Assembly: GCA_049324435.1 (NCBI GenBank)
Contig: JBMOOQ010000015.1
Span: forward strand, 1-64,000
Length of the DNA: 64,000 nt
Direction: 5' to 3'
Source of the DNA: Pseudorhodoplanes sp049324435
GTDB lineage: Bacteria > Pseudomonadota > Alphaproteobacteria > Rhizobiales > Xanthobacteraceae
A program made the position numbers and the translations under genes. The notes beneath the pieces were generated by a model that saw only the letters and a list, made by a program, of their open reading frames with translations, ran no database searches and was not told the origin of the DNA. Shown here in pieces: positions 26,043 through 35,793 of the stretch; position 1 is the stretch's first letter; every line of letters begins with the position of its first letter.

Positions 26043-27398
26043 TCAACCGGCGTCCTTCTTGCCCGCCGCTTTCAGGCTGCGCAAGCGCGAGGCCCAGCCT
26101 TCCTTAATGACCTGCCTGACGCGGCCGAGTGCGAGCGAATCCGCCGGCACATTTTCGGTAATGACCGAACCGGAACCGACATACGCTCCGTCGCCGATTG
26201 TCACTGGCGCGACCAGCGCGGAATTCGAACCGACAAAGGCGCCCTTTCCGACATCCGTCCGGTGTTTCGACGCTCCGTCATAATTACAGAAGATCGTACC
26301 GGCGCCGATATTGGCACCCTCGCCGACCCGGCCATCGCCGATATAGGCAAGGTGATTGGCCTTGGCGCCAGCTTCAATCACCGCCTCCTTTACCTCGACA
26401 TAGTTGCCGACCCGTGCGCCCTTGCCGATGCGCGCGCCGGGCCGCAGCCGGGCGTAGGGACCGATAGAGGCTCCCTCGCCGACATGCGCTCCGGCGAGAT
26501 GCGAAAAGGCATGAATCACAGCACCAGATTCGACCGTGACCCCCGGACCGAAAATCACATAGGGTTCGATCGTTACATCGCTTGCAAGTTTCGTGTCGGC
26601 CGACAGAAAAACGGTCTCCGGCGCGATCATGGTCACGCCGGCATCGAGCGCGGCCTGACGCAGGCGCCGCTGCAAGATCGCTTCGGCCTCGGCGAGCTGG
26701 GTCTTGGTATTGACGCCTCTCACATCGTCCTCATCGACTTCGACGGCAACGGCCTTGAGGCCCGCTTCACTGGCGAGCGCCACGGCGTCGGTCAGGTAGA
26801 ATTCCTTCTTGGCATTGGCATTGCCGATCCGGTCCAGCAATGCGAGCGCCTGCCGGCCGTCGAGTGCCATCAGCCCGCCATTGCACAGGCGGATCGCCCG
26901 CTCCGCGTCGCCCGCATCGTTATGCTCGCGGATCGCGACGAGCTTGCCGTTCTCGACGATCAGCCGCCCGTAACCGGCGGGGTCGGCCGGCTTAAATCCC
27001 GCGACCGCAACCGCTGCGCCATCGGCGATGGCGGCACGCAATGTCCGCAGCGTGCCCGGCGTGACCAGCGGCGTGTCGGCAAAGACAACGAGGATATCGT
27101 CGAACCCGCGCTGCAGAACGGCGCGCGCTGCAAGCACCGCATGGGCGGTGCCGAGCCGCTGCATCTGCCGCGCGATCGCGGCCTTTGGAAACACGCGGGT
27201 CGCTTCCTTGGCTACAGCGTCATGGTCGGGCCCGACGACGACCACGCAGTCGGAGGCGCCAGCTTGTGCGATCGAACGCAATACATGCGCCAGCAGCGGC
27301 TCGTGCCCGATCGCGTGCAGCACCTTCGGCAGCGAGGACCGCATCCGCGTGCCCTCGCCTGCGGCCAGCACCACGGCCAGACATGTCCGCCCTGTCAT
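26043..27398 (-). CDS. glmU: Bifunctional GlcNAc-1-P uridyltransferase / GlcN-1-P acetyltransferase
   Basis: A 451-residue two-domain enzyme producing UDP-GlcNAc for peptidoglycan and lipid A. The N-terminal pyrophosphorylase has LAVVLAAGEGTRMRSSLPKVLH (residues about 7-28), and the C-terminal half is a left-handed beta-helix with hexapeptide repeats, the catalytic-site KANHLAYIGDGRVGEGANIGAGTIFCNYDG block and the GSNSALVAPVTIGDGAYVGSGS turn. The start lies 116 bp from the divergent SPOR-like gene. Confidence 0.96.
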   Translation of the reverse strand: MTGRTCLAVVLAAGEGTRMRSSLPKVLHAIGHEPLLAHVLRSIAQAGASDCVVVVGPDHDAVAKEATRVFPKAAIARQMQRLGTAHAVLAARAVLQRGFDDILVVFADTPLVTPGTLRTLRAAIADGAAVAVAGFKPADPAGYGRLIVENGKLVAIREHNDAGDAERAIRLCNGGLMALDGRQALALLDRIGNANAKKEFYLTDAVALASEAGLKAVAVEVDEDDVRGVNTKTQLAEAEAILQRRLRQAALDAGVTMIAPETVFLSADTKLASDVTIEPYVIFGPGVTVESGAVIHAFSHLAGAHVGEGASIGPYARLRPGARIGKGARVGNYVEVKEAVIEAGAKANHLAYIGDGRVGEGANIGAGTIFCNYDGASKHRTDVGKGAFVGSNSALVAPVTIGDGAYVGSGSVITENVPADSLALGRVRQVIKEGWASRLRSLKAAGKKDAG

Positions 27399-27514
27399 TT
27401 CGATCCTCGATTCCGGTCCGGCGCGTCATAGCCCGGCCGCTCGGCGCAGAAAAGCTGCCATCGATCGAGAGCGCGGGCGGTCCGAGGCGGCCAGTTCCTG
27501 CTAGATTCCCGGTG

Positions 27515-28510
27515 ATGATTCGTCTCGACGCACGAAAACCCCTGACTGCCGGCGCTCCGGCGGTGCCGCCGCATGATGACGGCGGCACCGATTATGCGGC
27601 CCTGATGCCGCTCGGGCTCTGGGGCGGCGCGGCCGCGGCGAGCCTTCTTGCCGTAGCAATCGCGGCCTGGACCGAGACCGGGCAGTCCCGTCTCGCCGGA
27701 GCCTATGCATCGCTGACTGGCAAGTCCGAAGCAGAGAGCCGCCTGTCCGCCGAACGGGCGCGGCAGGCTGAACAGGCGCGGCAGACCGCAGAAATTCTCC
27801 GGACTCTGACGCAGGACCGCGATCGCCTGCTGGTGCGGATGACCGCGCTCGAACGCAACTACGAAGACGTAACCGGTTCGCTCGGCAAGCGTCCCCAAGC
27901 CGCCAAGCCGCCTGCCGCCTCGGCAGCCGTGTCCGCTAGCGTCGACGCGAGCGTCCCTCCGGTCACGCCCGCCCCGGCTGCGAGCCCGCCCGTGACAACG
28001 CCGTCCACTCCCCCTGTCACCAGCGCCCCGGCATCGCCAGTGGAAACGCAGCCTGCGGCCGGTGCGCCTGCTGCGATCCCGACCGCTCCGGCTCCGCCTG
28101 AAGCGGCGCAGGCTGCGCCCCTCGGCACCGCAAGCGCGCCGGCAACGATCCCGCCGCTGCCTCGTGCTGCGCCGCAGACAGCATCGTCCGCTCCGGCTGT
28201 GCAGGAGCCGCCCCCCCAGGAGCCGGCATCCGCAAAGGGCGAATTCGGCGTCGATATCGGAAGCACTCCGACCCTGGCAGCGATGCGGACCGCCTGGGAC
28301 CGCATTCGCCGGAACCATGCAAAGCTGCTCGATGGGTTGCAACCGCTGATCGCCGTGCGTGACGGCCGCAGCGGTCAGGCCGAGTTGCGTCTGGTCGTCG
28401 GCCCCATCGGTAATCCGGCCGCGGCGGCAAAGCTTTGCGCCTCACTGGCGGCCGCCGGCCTTTCGTGTCAGCCAACGCTGTTCGAGGGACAACGGCTCGC
28501 TCAGCGCTGA
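27515..28510 (+). CDS. Single-span membrane protein with coiled coil and SPOR-like C-terminus
   Basis: A 331-residue protein: short cytoplasmic head, one transmembrane helix (about residues 34-52), a charged coiled coil rich in Ala/Glu/Arg/Gln (about 70-110), a long Pro/Ala-rich linker (about 128-245), and a final 75-residue domain (LQPLIAVRDGRSGQAELRLVVGPIGNPAAAAKLCASL) that looks like a SPOR peptidoglycan-binding fold. That plan suggests an envelope or division protein, but no homologue is named with confidence. GTG 27512 is an alternative start. It is divergent from glmU, itself a wall-precursor gene. Confidence 0.65.
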   Translation: MIRLDARKPLTAGAPAVPPHDDGGTDYAALMPLGLWGGAAAASLLAVAIAAWTETGQSRLAGAYASLTGKSEAESRLSAERARQAEQARQTAEILRTLTQDRDRLLVRMTALERNYEDVTGSLGKRPQAAKPPAASAAVSASVDASVPPVTPAPAASPPVTTPSTPPVTSAPASPVETQPAAGAPAAIPTAPAPPEAAQAAPLGTASAPATIPPLPRAAPQTASSAPAVQEPPPQEPASAKGEFGVDIGSTPTLAAMRTAWDRIRRNHAKLLDGLQPLIAVRDGRSGQAELRLVVGPIGNPAAAAKLCASLAAAGLSCQPTLFEGQRLAQR

Positions 28511-28553
28511 TGCGTCGGTTGCCGGCGGGCAACCTGACCGGCATAGTGAGCCC

Positions 28554-28946
28554 ATGACAGCCCGTCCGCTTTTCGCACCGACCGCCCGGCAAACCAACTG
28601 GCTGATCCTGCTTGGGTTAGGCTCGCTGGGCTATGCGCTTTACCTGCGTTACCTCGCGATCGAGGCGTCGAGCGTCGGGCTCGCGTGCCAGGGCGGACTT
28701 CAGACATGGCTGTGCTCAACCCGCGCACTGGTCATGACGCTGTTCAACAATGCGGTGTTCGGCTGGGTGGCGCTCGGCGCCGCCGTGATCAATCTGATCC
28801 GGCCAACACTGCCGATCTTCGCGCTTGGACTCGCGGCCGCGGCTTTCGGCGTGGTTCTCTATAATGTCGGCTTGGCGGGCCTCGCGGCGGCGCTGCTGAT
28901 CCTCAGCTTTGCGCGGCCCGGGGCCATCGAAAGCGAACAAGACTGA
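28554..28946 (+). CDS. Small membrane protein of unknown function
   Basis: A 130-residue protein with four hydrophobic segments. A short loop after the first holds two cysteines (LACQGG and WLCSTR), which could form a disulfide on the periplasmic side. I do not recognise the family. It starts 43 bp after the SPOR-like gene and is probably co-transcribed with it. The last 44 bases overlap the 3' end of the convergent glucan-locus gene. Confidence 0.6.
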   Translation: MTARPLFAPTARQTNWLILLGLGSLGYALYLRYLAIEASSVGLACQGGLQTWLCSTRALVMTLFNNAVFGWVALGAAVINLIRPTLPIFALGLAAAAFGVVLYNVGLAGLAAALLILSFARPGAIESEQD

Positions 28947-30525
28947 GCGACAGCAGCAGCAGCAGCACGCACAGCCAGACCGACTGCCAGTTCACCACGC
29001 TTTCGTTGAAGACAATATAGACTGCGGATAAGGCAAGAGCAGCCGACGCCATCCGTTCGGCGCGTCCCTGCCGCCGATCGCTGCGGCTGAGCAGCGCAGC
29101 CAGAACAATCGGGACGATCGCAGCAGTCAGTGGCGCAAACGGGAAATCCTTGTATCGCGGATCGAAGACCAGCCCGAAAGCAACCTGCAGGGCGATCACC
29201 GCAGTCGCCGCCGTCAGGAGTCCGGCGAGCCGTTCGCTAAAGGACATCGGCGCGCCGCCGTGGCGGGTCAAAACGTCGGCAAAGGATGGCAACCATTCCC
29301 GGCGCACGATGACGATGGCCAGCGACAGCGGCGTGAGCAATGCGAGGGCGACCAGGGCGGCAGACCGCAACCAGCCGCCGATCCCGAGACTTTCATAGGT
29401 CATGGCTTCGATCGCCCAGCCGATCATGCTGCCACCCGCAAACGCGATGACGCCGACCCCGACCCACCTGGCCGGCGAAACCTCACCCGGGCGTCCCCAC
29501 AATGCCGCGGCAAAGATCAGCGCCGCAAAGGCAATCCCGGCTGCCGCCTGCCGCAGCCAAGCCGGGTGGTTGGAGACCGGCCGGCCCCAGTCGAATTTGG
29601 GCTGACGGGTGGCGTCGTCGAACAGTCCCCAATAGCCGCCGACGGTCCCCTCCAGGCGACGTTTCCAAGGCTGGTCGAAGGCCTCGATGACATTGACGCG
29701 GTAGCCCTTGCGCTTGGCGACGGCCAGCACCTCCTGAAGCACCAGCGCCTGATTGACGAGCGACGGCAACGCGCCCTCGCGCATGCGCCCGGCGCTCGGC
29801 CATCCGGTCTCCCCGATCAGGATCTCCTTCCCCGGAAACGCGGCCGCCATGCGGTCGCGGATCGATTCCACATGGGCCGCCGCTTGCGCCGCCGGAATCG
29901 GAAAGTCCTCCCAGTAAGGCAGGATATGGATCGTGACGAAATCCACGGCCGCACCAAGATCGCGGTGGCGCAGCCAGAATTCCCAGACATCGGCATAGGT
30001 GACTGGAACCGATGTCCGGCTTTTCACCTCGCGAAGAAACGCCGCGACATTGTCAGCCGACAATTCGCCGCGCAGCAAGACCTCGTTGCCGACCACCACG
30101 GCCTGAATCACATCCGGAAATTGCTTGGTGAGCCGGATGACGCTTTCGACCTGTTCGCGATTTTTGGCCGGATGGCTGGACAGCCAGAGGCCCTGAATCA
30201 CCTTAAGCCCGACCTTCCGCGCAATTTCCGGGACCTGCTCGAGACCGTGCTCGGTCGAATAGGTGCGGATACAATCGGTGAGCGGTTTCAGCCGGACCAG
30301 GTCGTCCTCGATTTGCGATGCAGGGATGTAGGTGTCTGCCCGCAACGGCGATTGCGTCCCGCGGAACGGTGCATAGGACACGCATTGCAGCTTCTCGCCG
30401 GCCGCTCCGGCAACCGGCATCGGGACCGGCCGCCCGAGCACCCACCATGTCAATGCTATGAGGACTGCGACGGCCGCAAGCAGCACAGCCGGAAACAACG
30501 TTCCGGTTAACATTCGTTCATGCAT
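28903..30525 (-). CDS. GH17-domain membrane protein, NdvC-like (beta-glucan synthesis)
   Basis: A 540-residue protein with an N-terminal membrane anchor, a GH17 (beta-1,3-glucanase-like) domain and about eight C-terminal membrane spans. GH17 hallmarks are visible: IRTYSTEHGLEQVPEIA, the acid/base VVGNEVLLRG and the nucleophile region IGETGWPSAG, then EAFDQPWKR. Size and layout match NdvC of Bradyrhizobium japonicum, which is needed for beta-1,6 linkages in periplasmic cyclic glucans. It faces away from the GT2 synthase gene, with a small secreted protein between. The frame runs on to 30642; ATG 30525 or 30513 fits the anchor better, but no clear ribosome site decides. Confidence 0.7.
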   Translation of the reverse strand: MHERMLTGTLFPAVLLAAVAVLIALTWWVLGRPVPMPVAGAAGEKLQCVSYAPFRGTQSPLRADTYIPASQIEDDLVRLKPLTDCIRTYSTEHGLEQVPEIARKVGLKVIQGLWLSSHPAKNREQVESVIRLTKQFPDVIQAVVVGNEVLLRGELSADNVAAFLREVKSRTSVPVTYADVWEFWLRHRDLGAAVDFVTIHILPYWEDFPIPAAQAAAHVESIRDRMAAAFPGKEILIGETGWPSAGRMREGALPSLVNQALVLQEVLAVAKRKGYRVNVIEAFDQPWKRRLEGTVGGYWGLFDDATRQPKFDWGRPVSNHPAWLRQAAAGIAFAALIFAAALWGRPGEVSPARWVGVGVIAFAGGSMIGWAIEAMTYESLGIGGWLRSAALVALALLTPLSLAIVIVRREWLPSFADVLTRHGGAPMSFSERLAGLLTAATAVIALQVAFGLVFDPRYKDFPFAPLTAAIVPIVLAALLSRSDRRQGRAERMASAALALSAVYIVFNESVVNWQSVWLCVLLLLLSLSLVRFRWPRAAQS

Positions 30526-30763
30526 CCGAGAGCATCGTCCAGTGGCAGGTCTTTGGTTCAGGCAACAGGCAATCGCACGAACATCGCGAGACGCCAAATC
30601 ACCCTTGCCGTTGCGACCTTCTATCGCGTCCATGCTGGACAAACGTCAGGAAAGCGGAAAATCTCGCAAGGTCGGTCCGGAGCCGCATTGCGGACGGAAT
30701 CCGAAGTAGACTGCCTACCCTAAACCAACATCCCAGCGCCCAGCGCCAGAGTATTCCGTCATC

Positions 30764-31246
30764 ATGTCATCCTGCTTCCGATCCATCCTGCCCGCACTCG
30801 GCCTTGCTCTGCTGCTCGGCGTCACTGCCGCCGGCACGACGGCGCTCGCCCAGAATGAACAGGCCGACAAGGCAAAACAACAAGCCGCCGAGCAGGCGAA
30901 GAAGGAGGCGCAGCGGATCAATGATCTCGCGGAGGTGTCAAAGCAGATGACCGGTCCGGCCGGTAACCCTGAATGCGTCTGGGTTGGCCGCCGTGTGGTT
31001 CACCGCCTGTTTCAGGACGATCTCGACACGGCCTTCCGCCATATGGACCTGTACGACCGCTTTGGCTGTCCCGGCGGACACATCCAGGCCGCGTTCCGTT
31101 GCGTGGTCAAACAGGGTCCGGTCGTCGATCCGAAGGCGCAGGAGACCATCCTGGCCAGGGTCCATTCATGTTGGGTTAATCCAGCGGCGCCTCCGCCGCC
31201 CGCCGCCGCTGCCGTGGCGCCGCAGACCGGAACAACCACGCAATAG
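30764..31246 (+). CDS. Small secreted protein in the glucan locus
   Basis: A 160-residue exported protein of unknown function. A signal peptide ends TALA-QNE (about residue 29), followed by a short Lys/Gln/Ala-rich coil, a compact core with four cysteines (PECVWVG, FGCPGG, FRCVV, HSCWV) that could form two disulfides, and a Pro/Ala-rich tail. It lies between the GH17 and GH17-GT2 genes, on the strand of the latter, and may belong to the periplasmic glucan system by position alone. Confidence 0.6.
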   Translation: MSSCFRSILPALGLALLLGVTAAGTTALAQNEQADKAKQQAAEQAKKEAQRINDLAEVSKQMTGPAGNPECVWVGRRVVHRLFQDDLDTAFRHMDLYDRFGCPGGHIQAAFRCVVKQGPVVDPKAQETILARVHSCWVNPAAPPPPAAAAVAPQTGTTTQ

Positions 31247-31407
31247 TTTCGTTGACCATTCGCGAAACGGCGTCAGCGTCATCAATTCGCCATGCCGCAC
31301 TGCAATTGAAAATCCGGCTCACCTGAGCTATCTGATTGTCGTAGCAGGCGCTTGTCCCAGGGGACGGGGCAGCGTCCTTCACCCAGCCCCGCTCGGTTTC
31401 GCGTTCT

Positions 31408-34257
31408 ATGCGCCTCGTCGCGGTTGTCGTCGCGCTCGTCGCCTGCGTGCATGCAGGCTTGTGGGCTTTTTCCGAAAAGCGAATTCCAGCGCCCGATATC
31501 GAGGGGCCGCTAGCGAGCGTGTCCTATGGCAAGCATCCTGACCGGCAGGTCAGCGCGTCGGAGATCCGCTCCGACCTGACCATGCTCGCGCCTTACACCC
31601 GTGCGATCCGCACCTATTCCTCGACCAAGGGTCTGGATCTCGTCCCGCAGATCGCGGCGCAAGCCGGCCTGCGCGTCACGGCGGGAGCCTGGCTCGGGGG
31701 CAGCCTTGACGACGCCGAATGGCAGGGCAAGGGGCCCGACGCCTCCGATGGACGGCGTTACCGCGAGCGCATGGCCGCCCGCGCGCGCAACACCGCCGAA
31801 CTTAACGCCGTTATCGAACTTGCGCGTCGCAACTCCAATATCGACGGGATCGTCCTCGCCAACGAAGCGATCTACCGCGGCGAGACCATTCTGTTCGGCA
31901 ACGAAACCTTGTCGCCGGAAGAGGTCGAGCTGGTGCGCGCGGCGGCACTCGTGTCGAAAGCCGAAGAAACGCGCGTCAAGGAAAAGATCAATGTCGGCCG
32001 CCTGATCAAGGCGATCCGGGACACGAAGCGGCAGGTGTCGGTGCCGGTAACGACCGGCGAAATCTGGAGCGTCTGGCGCGACCATCCTGAGCTTGTCGCA
32101 GCGGTCGATTACATCGCCGTTCATATCCTGCCCTATTGGGAAGGTGCACCGGATCAGTCCGCGGTCGACGCGGCCATCGGCGGCTATAACCAGCTGCGCC
32201 AAATGTATCCCGGCAAGCGGATCGTGATTGCCGAGTTTGGCTGGCCGAGTGCGGGCTACAATTTCAAGCTCGCCCATCCCGGCTATTTCGAACAGGCCCA
32301 TGTGATCCGCGATTTCGTCGCAAGGGCCAACGCCATCGGCATTGATTACAATATCATCGAGGCGCTCGATCAGCCATGGAAGATTTCCGAAGGCAGCGTC
32401 GGCGCCTATTGGGGCCTGTTTAATGCCGACGGGCAGCAGAAATTCTCCTGGACCGGGCCGATCACCGATCCCGATTTCCGCAAGCTTGCAATCCTCGCCG
32501 TCTTGCTGGGCGTTTTGTTCTCGCTGCCGCTGCTGACGATGAGCGCGACCATGACCCAAGCCGCAGTGCTCGCGGTTGCGGCTCATGTGGTGGCGGCCTG
32601 GTTTGCCGCCGTGTTTGCGTTCTGGCGCGGCCACTATTTTGTCTGGGGCGAAGCCTTCTCGCTCGGTCTCGGCGTCGTCCTGCTGGTGCCGCTGGTGCTG
32701 ATCGCCATGACGCGGATCGAAGAGATTGCCGCGATCGCGTTCGGCCGCAAACCGCGCCGCCTGCTGCAGGTCGCGTCCCCTCCGCTTGCGCCGGACGCCC
32801 CGGGCCACGCGCCCAAGGTCTCGATCCATATTCCGGCCTATAAGGAAGAGCCGGAGATGCTGAAGGCCACGCTCGATGCGGTCGCCGGCCTGCACTATCC
32901 GAATTTCGAATGCATCGTCATCATCAACAATACGCCGGATCCGGCCTATTGGGAGCCGATCGAAGCGCATTGCAAGCTGCTTGGCGAGCGTTTCAAGTTT
33001 CTGCGTGAGGACAAGGTCGAGGGCTTCAAGGCCGGCGCTCTGCGCATTGCGCTTGAGCATACCGCGCCCGACGCAGAGATCATTGGCATTATCGACGCCG
33101 ACTATGTCGTCGCGCCGAGCTGGCTGTCCGATCTCGTGCCGGTCTTCGCCGATCCGAAGGTCGGCCTCGTCCAAGCGCCGCAGGAACATCGCGACGGCGA
33201 CCGCACCATCATGCATTACGCGATGGCCGGCGAATATGCAGGCTTTTTCGACATCGGTATGGTCGAACGCAACGAGAAGAACGCGATCATCGTGCATGGC
33301 ACGATGTGCCTGATGCGCCGTACCGCGCTCGAAGCCGCCGGCAACTGGTCGAGCGACACCATCTGCGAGGACACCGACCTCGGGCTGACCATGCTCGAAC
33401 TCGGCTGGACGACGCATTACACCAATCGCCGCTATGGCTTCGGCCTGCTGCCCGATACCTTCGGTGCCTACAAAAAGCAGCGCCATCGCTGGGCCTATGG
33501 CGGCTGCCAGATCGTCAAGAAGCACTGGCGGCGCTTCCTGCCCGGCGTGTCGAGCCTCAACCGCGAGCAGAAGCGCGCTTTCCTGTTCGGCTGGATGAGC
33601 TGGCTCGGTGCCGAGGCTCTGGGCGTCGTGGTCGCGATCGCCAACCTCGTCTGGGTGCCGTTCGTCGCCTTCGCCGAGATCGGCATCCCTGCGAAGGTTC
33701 TGACCATCCCGATCCTCGCATCGTTTGCCGTGACGCTGCTGCATTTCGGCGTGCTGTATCGCCTGCGGGTCGCCATTCCGAAAAAGCAGATGCTCGGCGC
33801 CGTGTTCGCCGCCATGTCGGTTCAGCTGACCGTCGCCCTTGCGGTGATGGACGGCCTGATCAAGGATCATTTGCCGTTCAACCGCACCGCCAAGGGCAAT
33901 CGCGCCCGCAAGCCGGTGCAGTTCGACGGCTTCTGGGAACTGGTCCTCGGTTCGCTTCTCGTGATCGGCGCCGTCGTGCTGGTCGCGAACAATCCGCTGC
34001 ACATCACGGAAATCTACCTGTTTGCAATTGTGCTGGTGGTCCAGAGCCTGCCGTTCCTGTCCGCGGCGGCGATCGCTGCGATCGAGGGCCGGCGCATCAA
34101 CGAATTTGCGTTCTGGACCGGCCTGCAGCCGAAGGTGCTCGCCGCACTCCGGCGGCGTCCGGCCGGGATCGCAGCACAGGCCCCGGTCATCGCCAATGCG
34201 ATCGCCGAAGTGCAGGCTGCGGCGCCCGGCGATAAGCAGCCAGAGACGGTGCAGTAA
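31408..34257 (+). CDS. GH17-GT2 fusion glucan synthase, NdvB-like
   Basis: A 949-residue inner-membrane protein. Residues about 25-350 are a GH17 domain (IRTYSSTKGLDLVPQIA, VLANEAIYRGE, AEFGWPSAG, EALDQPWK). After two spans comes a processive GT2 domain (about 465-720) with the VSIHIPAYKEEP start, a GIIDADYVV DxD-type motif, CEDTDLGL and the QRHRWAYGG acceptor motif, then further spans. The plan matches the Bradyrhizobium beta-1,3-glucan synthase NdvB, in which glucosyl transfer and GH17-type cyclisation or branching are proposed to occur in one protein. Substrate would be UDP-glucose. The product assignment is by family resemblance. Confidence 0.75.
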   Translation: MRLVAVVVALVACVHAGLWAFSEKRIPAPDIEGPLASVSYGKHPDRQVSASEIRSDLTMLAPYTRAIRTYSSTKGLDLVPQIAAQAGLRVTAGAWLGGSLDDAEWQGKGPDASDGRRYRERMAARARNTAELNAVIELARRNSNIDGIVLANEAIYRGETILFGNETLSPEEVELVRAAALVSKAEETRVKEKINVGRLIKAIRDTKRQVSVPVTTGEIWSVWRDHPELVAAVDYIAVHILPYWEGAPDQSAVDAAIGGYNQLRQMYPGKRIVIAEFGWPSAGYNFKLAHPGYFEQAHVIRDFVARANAIGIDYNIIEALDQPWKISEGSVGAYWGLFNADGQQKFSWTGPITDPDFRKLAILAVLLGVLFSLPLLTMSATMTQAAVLAVAAHVVAAWFAAVFAFWRGHYFVWGEAFSLGLGVVLLVPLVLIAMTRIEEIAAIAFGRKPRRLLQVASPPLAPDAPGHAPKVSIHIPAYKEEPEMLKATLDAVAGLHYPNFECIVIINNTPDPAYWEPIEAHCKLLGERFKFLREDKVEGFKAGALRIALEHTAPDAEIIGIIDADYVVAPSWLSDLVPVFADPKVGLVQAPQEHRDGDRTIMHYAMAGEYAGFFDIGMVERNEKNAIIVHGTMCLMRRTALEAAGNWSSDTICEDTDLGLTMLELGWTTHYTNRRYGFGLLPDTFGAYKKQRHRWAYGGCQIVKKHWRRFLPGVSSLNREQKRAFLFGWMSWLGAEALGVVVAIANLVWVPFVAFAEIGIPAKVLTIPILASFAVTLLHFGVLYRLRVAIPKKQMLGAVFAAMSVQLTVALAVMDGLIKDHLPFNRTAKGNRARKPVQFDGFWELVLGSLLVIGAVVLVANNPLHITEIYLFAIVLVVQSLPFLSAAAIAAIEGRRINEFAFWTGLQPKVLAALRRRPAGIAAQAPVIANAIAEVQAAAPGDKQPETVQ

Positions 34258-34276
34258 CGGCAGCAACATCCGTTCC

Positions 34277-34307
34277 GAAAGCGCGCGCTCACAGAGTGCG
34301 CTCTTTC
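34277..34307 (+). terminator. Hairpin downstream of the glucan synthase gene
   Basis: A long stem (GAAAG-GCGC-CTC arms with two imperfect pairs, loop ACA) lies 20 bases after the stop. It lacks a T run on either strand but sits between convergent genes where termination is needed. Confidence 0.45.
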
Positions 34308-34350
34308 AGGATTCCCGCTTTCGCCGGATCGAACGGAGTCGTGGCTGGCT

Positions 34351-35529
34351 CTATGCCGGCATCGCGGTTTCGACCAGCCGCACCCAGTAGGACGCCCCCA
34401 CAGGGATGACGTCATCGTTGAAGTCATAGGCCGGATGGTGCAGCCCCGCGCTGTTCTCGCCATTGCCGACGAAGATGAAGGCGCCGGGACGCGCATTGAG
34501 CATGTAGGAAAAGTCCTCCGCACCCATCATCGGCGGCAGCTTGTCGTTCACGCGGTCGCTGCCGGCGATTTCGGATGCAACCTGCGCGGCAAACGCGGTC
34601 TGTTCGGCGTGGTTCACCGTGACCGGATAACCGCGAAAATAACGGATGCGCGCGGTTGCGCCATGCAGCTTCGCAACGCCCTCGCAGATCGCCTTCACCC
34701 GCATCTCGAGCTGATCGCGCACGGCATCCGTCAGGCTGCGGATCGTGCCTTTCAGCGTCGCGGTTTGCGGGATCACGTTGTTGGTCGTGCCGGCCTGAAA
34801 CACGCAGATCGACACCACGCCGGATTCCAGCGGATCGACATTGCGCGAGACGATCGACTGCAGCTGATTCACCATCTGCGCCCCGACCAGAATCGGATCG
34901 ATGCCCAGATGCGGACGCGCCGCGTGGGCGCCCTTGCCCTCGATCTCGATCTCGACATAGTCCGCAGCCGCCATCATCGGGCCCGCCCGCATGCCGAACT
35001 GACCGACCGGCATGCCGGGATAATTGTGCATGCCGTAGACCTCCTCGATCCCGAAGCGCTCCATCAGGCCGTCATTGACCATTTCCTTGCCGCCGCCGCC
35101 GCCCTCCTCGGCCGGCTGAAAGATCACGACCGCGGTGCCGCCGAAATTGCGGGTCTCGGCCAGATATTTGGCGGCGCCGAGCAGCATCGCGGTATGTCCG
35201 TCATGGCCGCAGGCATGCATCTTTCCCGGAACGATCGACTTGTAGGGCAGCCCGGTCGCTTCCTCGATCGGCAGCGCGTCCATATCGGCGCGCAGACCGA
35301 TCACCCGGACGCGGCCGCCGGAGGCGTCCCTGCGGCCCCTGATGACGCCGACCACGCCGGTGCGGCCGATCCCGGGCACCACCTCGTCGCAGCCGAACGC
35401 CTTCAGCTTTTCGGCCACGGAGGCCGCGGTGCGATGGACGTCGAACAGGAGTTCCGGATTGGCATGCAGATCGCGCCGCCAGGCCGTGATTTCGGGGTGA
35501 AATTCGGCAATGCGGTTGACGATGGGCAT
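34351..35529 (-). CDS. M20-family amidohydrolase (hippurate hydrolase-like)
   Basis: A 392-residue zinc or manganese amidohydrolase of the M20D/HipO group, which hydrolyses N-acyl amino acids. The metal-site motif MHACGHDGHTAML lies near residues 101-113, followed by FQPAEEGGGGG with the catalytic and ligand Glu pair, the dimerisation-lid domain, and GAEDFSYML near the C-terminus. The normal start PIVNRIAEFHPEITAWRRDLHANPEL is present. It is a single gene; the tRNA-Lys gene lies upstream in the opposite direction. Confidence 0.85.
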   Translation of the reverse strand: MPIVNRIAEFHPEITAWRRDLHANPELLFDVHRTAASVAEKLKAFGCDEVVPGIGRTGVVGVIRGRRDASGGRVRVIGLRADMDALPIEEATGLPYKSIVPGKMHACGHDGHTAMLLGAAKYLAETRNFGGTAVVIFQPAEEGGGGGKEMVNDGLMERFGIEEVYGMHNYPGMPVGQFGMRAGPMMAAADYVEIEIEGKGAHAARPHLGIDPILVGAQMVNQLQSIVSRNVDPLESGVVSICVFQAGTTNNVIPQTATLKGTIRSLTDAVRDQLEMRVKAICEGVAKLHGATARIRYFRGYPVTVNHAEQTAFAAQVASEIAGSDRVNDKLPPMMGAEDFSYMLNARPGAFIFVGNGENSAGLHHPAYDFNDDVIPVGASYWVRLVETAMPA

Positions 35530-35793
35530 CGGACGGCTCCGGACTTACGGGTGGCGGCCAGTAAATCCTGCCGGGAGCGACGGAGCAACCGCGCGCTTCG
35601 CCACGGCATGACCCTGCCGGGGCCCGGCGTCGGCTTTGCTGCGGCCGGGGACAAGCGGTGACTTTTTCATTGTCCCGCCGGGAAACAGGCCTTATGTCTC
35701 GGCCCGCCATTCGCGGCGACCACCGTGATATCCGGTGCGGCCTTCACCGAACCGCCGCACCTGATCCGGGTTCCCTGTCTCAGGGCGGCCCCG

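Noticed and set aside
26262..27431. Rightward frame opposite glmU
   Set aside because: Antisense shadow of a clear housekeeping gene.
31510..34269. 919-residue leftward frame opposite the GH17-GT2 synthase
   Set aside because: Composition is unnatural (Arg, Asp, Gly, His-rich) and the opposite strand encodes a well-defined enzyme.
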